Assembly: GCA_938045215.1 (NCBI GenBank)
Contig: CALINF010000092.1
Location: 1 to 5,744, forward strand
DNA: 5,744 nt
DNA from: an uncultured Halieaceae bacterium
GTDB taxonomy: Bacteria; Pseudomonadota; Gammaproteobacteria; Pseudomonadales; Halieaceae
Direction of reading: 5' to 3'
Positions 5,067-5,744 of this stretch are shown here, in pieces (the stretch's first letter is position 1; each line of letters starts with the position of its first letter). The translations under genes were made by a program, and so were the position numbers. Under the pieces are notes generated by a model. That model ran no database searches, was not told where the DNA came from, and saw nothing but the letters and a program-made list of their open reading frames with translations.

Positions 5067-5744
5067 TTACGCTTCTTTCTTGTCGTCCTTCACTTCTTCA
5101 AACTCCGCATCCACTGCATCGTCGGCCGCTGCACTTTCCTGCTCGGCAGCACCTTCCGGCGCACCTTCGGCAGCCGCAGCCTGGGCAGCGTACATCTTCT
5201 CCGCTACCGGGCCAGTTACCTCGGTCAGCTTGGTTGCTGCTGCATCGATGGCATCCTTTTCGTCTGACTTGAGCGCTTCCTCAGCTTCCGCGATCGCAGC
5301 TTCAATAGCCGCTTTCTCTTCGTCGGTTGCGTGCTCACCGGCTTCTTCCAGGGTCTTCTTGGTCGCGTGAACCAGACCGTCGCAGGTATTGCGAGAAGTG
5401 ATCAGTTCTTCGAACTTTGCATCCGCGTCGGCATTAGCCTCGGCATCAGCTACCATTTGCTCGATATCTTCATCGGTCAAACCACCCGATGCCGTAATGC
5501 GAATGGACTGCTCCTTACCGGTCGCTTTGTCCTTTGCACCTACGTGCAGGATACCGTTGGCATCCAGGTCGAAGGTCACTTCAATCTGGGGCATGCCGCG
5601 CGGTGAGGGCGGAATATCTGCCAGATCAAAACGGCCCAGTGACTTGTTCTGGCTGGCTTGCTTGCGCTCACCCTGAACCACGTGAATGGTTACAGCCGTC
5701 TGGTTGTCATCTGCAGTTGAAAATATCTGCGACTTCTTGGTCGG
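5067..5744 (-). CDS. dnaK: Chaperone protein DnaK (Hsp70), C-terminal part
   Basis: The frame enters from the right edge and gives the last 225 residues of the Hsp70 chaperone DnaK, which binds exposed hydrophobic segments in an ATP-driven cycle with DnaJ and GrpE. By comparison with E. coli DnaK (638 residues), about 420 N-terminal residues are missing: the ATPase domain, the linker and the start of the substrate-binding domain. Visible are the rest of the beta substrate-binding domain, from PTKKSQIFSTADDNQTAVTI through VVQGER, NKSLGRFDL, PPSPRGMPQIEVTFDLDANG and LHVGAKDKATGK. The alpha-helical lid follows, from about GGLTDEDIEQM, and then an Ala/Glu-rich flexible tail ending DAEFEEVKDDKKEA, close to the conserved E. 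coli C-terminus. One cysteine lies in the lid (SRNTCDGL), where E. coli has Gly. dnaJ follows after 113 bases. Confidence 0.97.
   Translation of the reverse strand, partial: PTKKSQIFSTADDNQTAVTIHVVQGERKQASQNKSLGRFDLADIPPSPRGMPQIEVTFDLDANGILHVGAKDKATGKEQSIRITASGGLTDEDIEQMVADAEANADADAKFEELITSRNTCDGLVHATKKTLEEAGEHATDEEKAAIEAAIAEAEEALKSDEKDAIDAAATKLTEVTGPVAEKMYAAQAAAAEGAPEGAAEQESAAADDAVDAEFEEVKDDKKEA

Noticed and set aside
4981..5370. Plus-strand open frame rich in Ser and Ala, opposite dnaK
   Set aside because: The Ser/Ala-rich run is the complement of the Ala/Glu-rich DnaK tail, so it is low-complexity shadow sequence.

Overview
The window looks like chromosomal DNA of a gammaproteobacterium, perhaps a marine, Cellvibrionales-like one. 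The reasons are the dnaK-dnaJ-dapB gene order, E. coli/Pseudomonas-like DnaK and DnaJ, and a CnoX (YbbN)-type chaperedoxin. The exact taxon is an inference. All six genes lie on the minus strand, so transcription runs from high to low coordinates. No tRNA, rRNA, CRISPR array, insertion sequence or phage gene was seen.

Layout in transcription order: (1) 5744-5067, the C-terminal 225 residues of DnaK, cut by the window edge; (2) 5066-4954, a spacer with two GC-rich hairpins; (3) 4953-3826, complete DnaJ; (4) 3829-3017, complete DapB, joined to dnaJ by a 4-base ATGA overlap; (5) 2987-2115, a thioredoxin-TPR protein of the CnoX family, 29 bases after dapB, with a redox-type CXXC; (6) 2114-1851, a gap with terminator-like hairpins, possible promoter sequences and a strong inverted repeat just before the next gene; (7) 1850-669, a complete acyl-CoA dehydrogenase subunit; (8) 647-1, a second, divergent acyl-CoA dehydrogenase subunit 21 bases downstream, cut by the left edge.

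The window therefore holds two units. The first is a protein-quality-control operon (dnaK, dnaJ, cnoX) with the lysine/peptidoglycan gene dapB inside it. CnoX is known in E. coli to hold unfolded, oxidised proteins and pass them to GroEL/ES and DnaK/J/GrpE, so its place next to dnaKJ makes functional sense. The second is a catabolic unit: two adjacent, unlike acyl-CoA dehydrogenase genes. One has a normal FAD motif and an LCAD/IVD-type catalytic glutamate; the other has lost the usual FAD motif. This is the pattern of the alpha2beta2 acyl-CoA dehydrogenases known from steroid side-chain breakdown (mycobacterial ChsE/FadE pairs), although the substrate cannot be read from this sequence.

The genes are mostly ordinary. 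The points most worth following are the paired dehydrogenase with split active-site features, the CXXC-bearing CnoX inside a dnaKJ operon, and the structured spacers between dnaK and dnaJ and before the dehydrogenase pair. I found no clear case of a wholly undescribed system.
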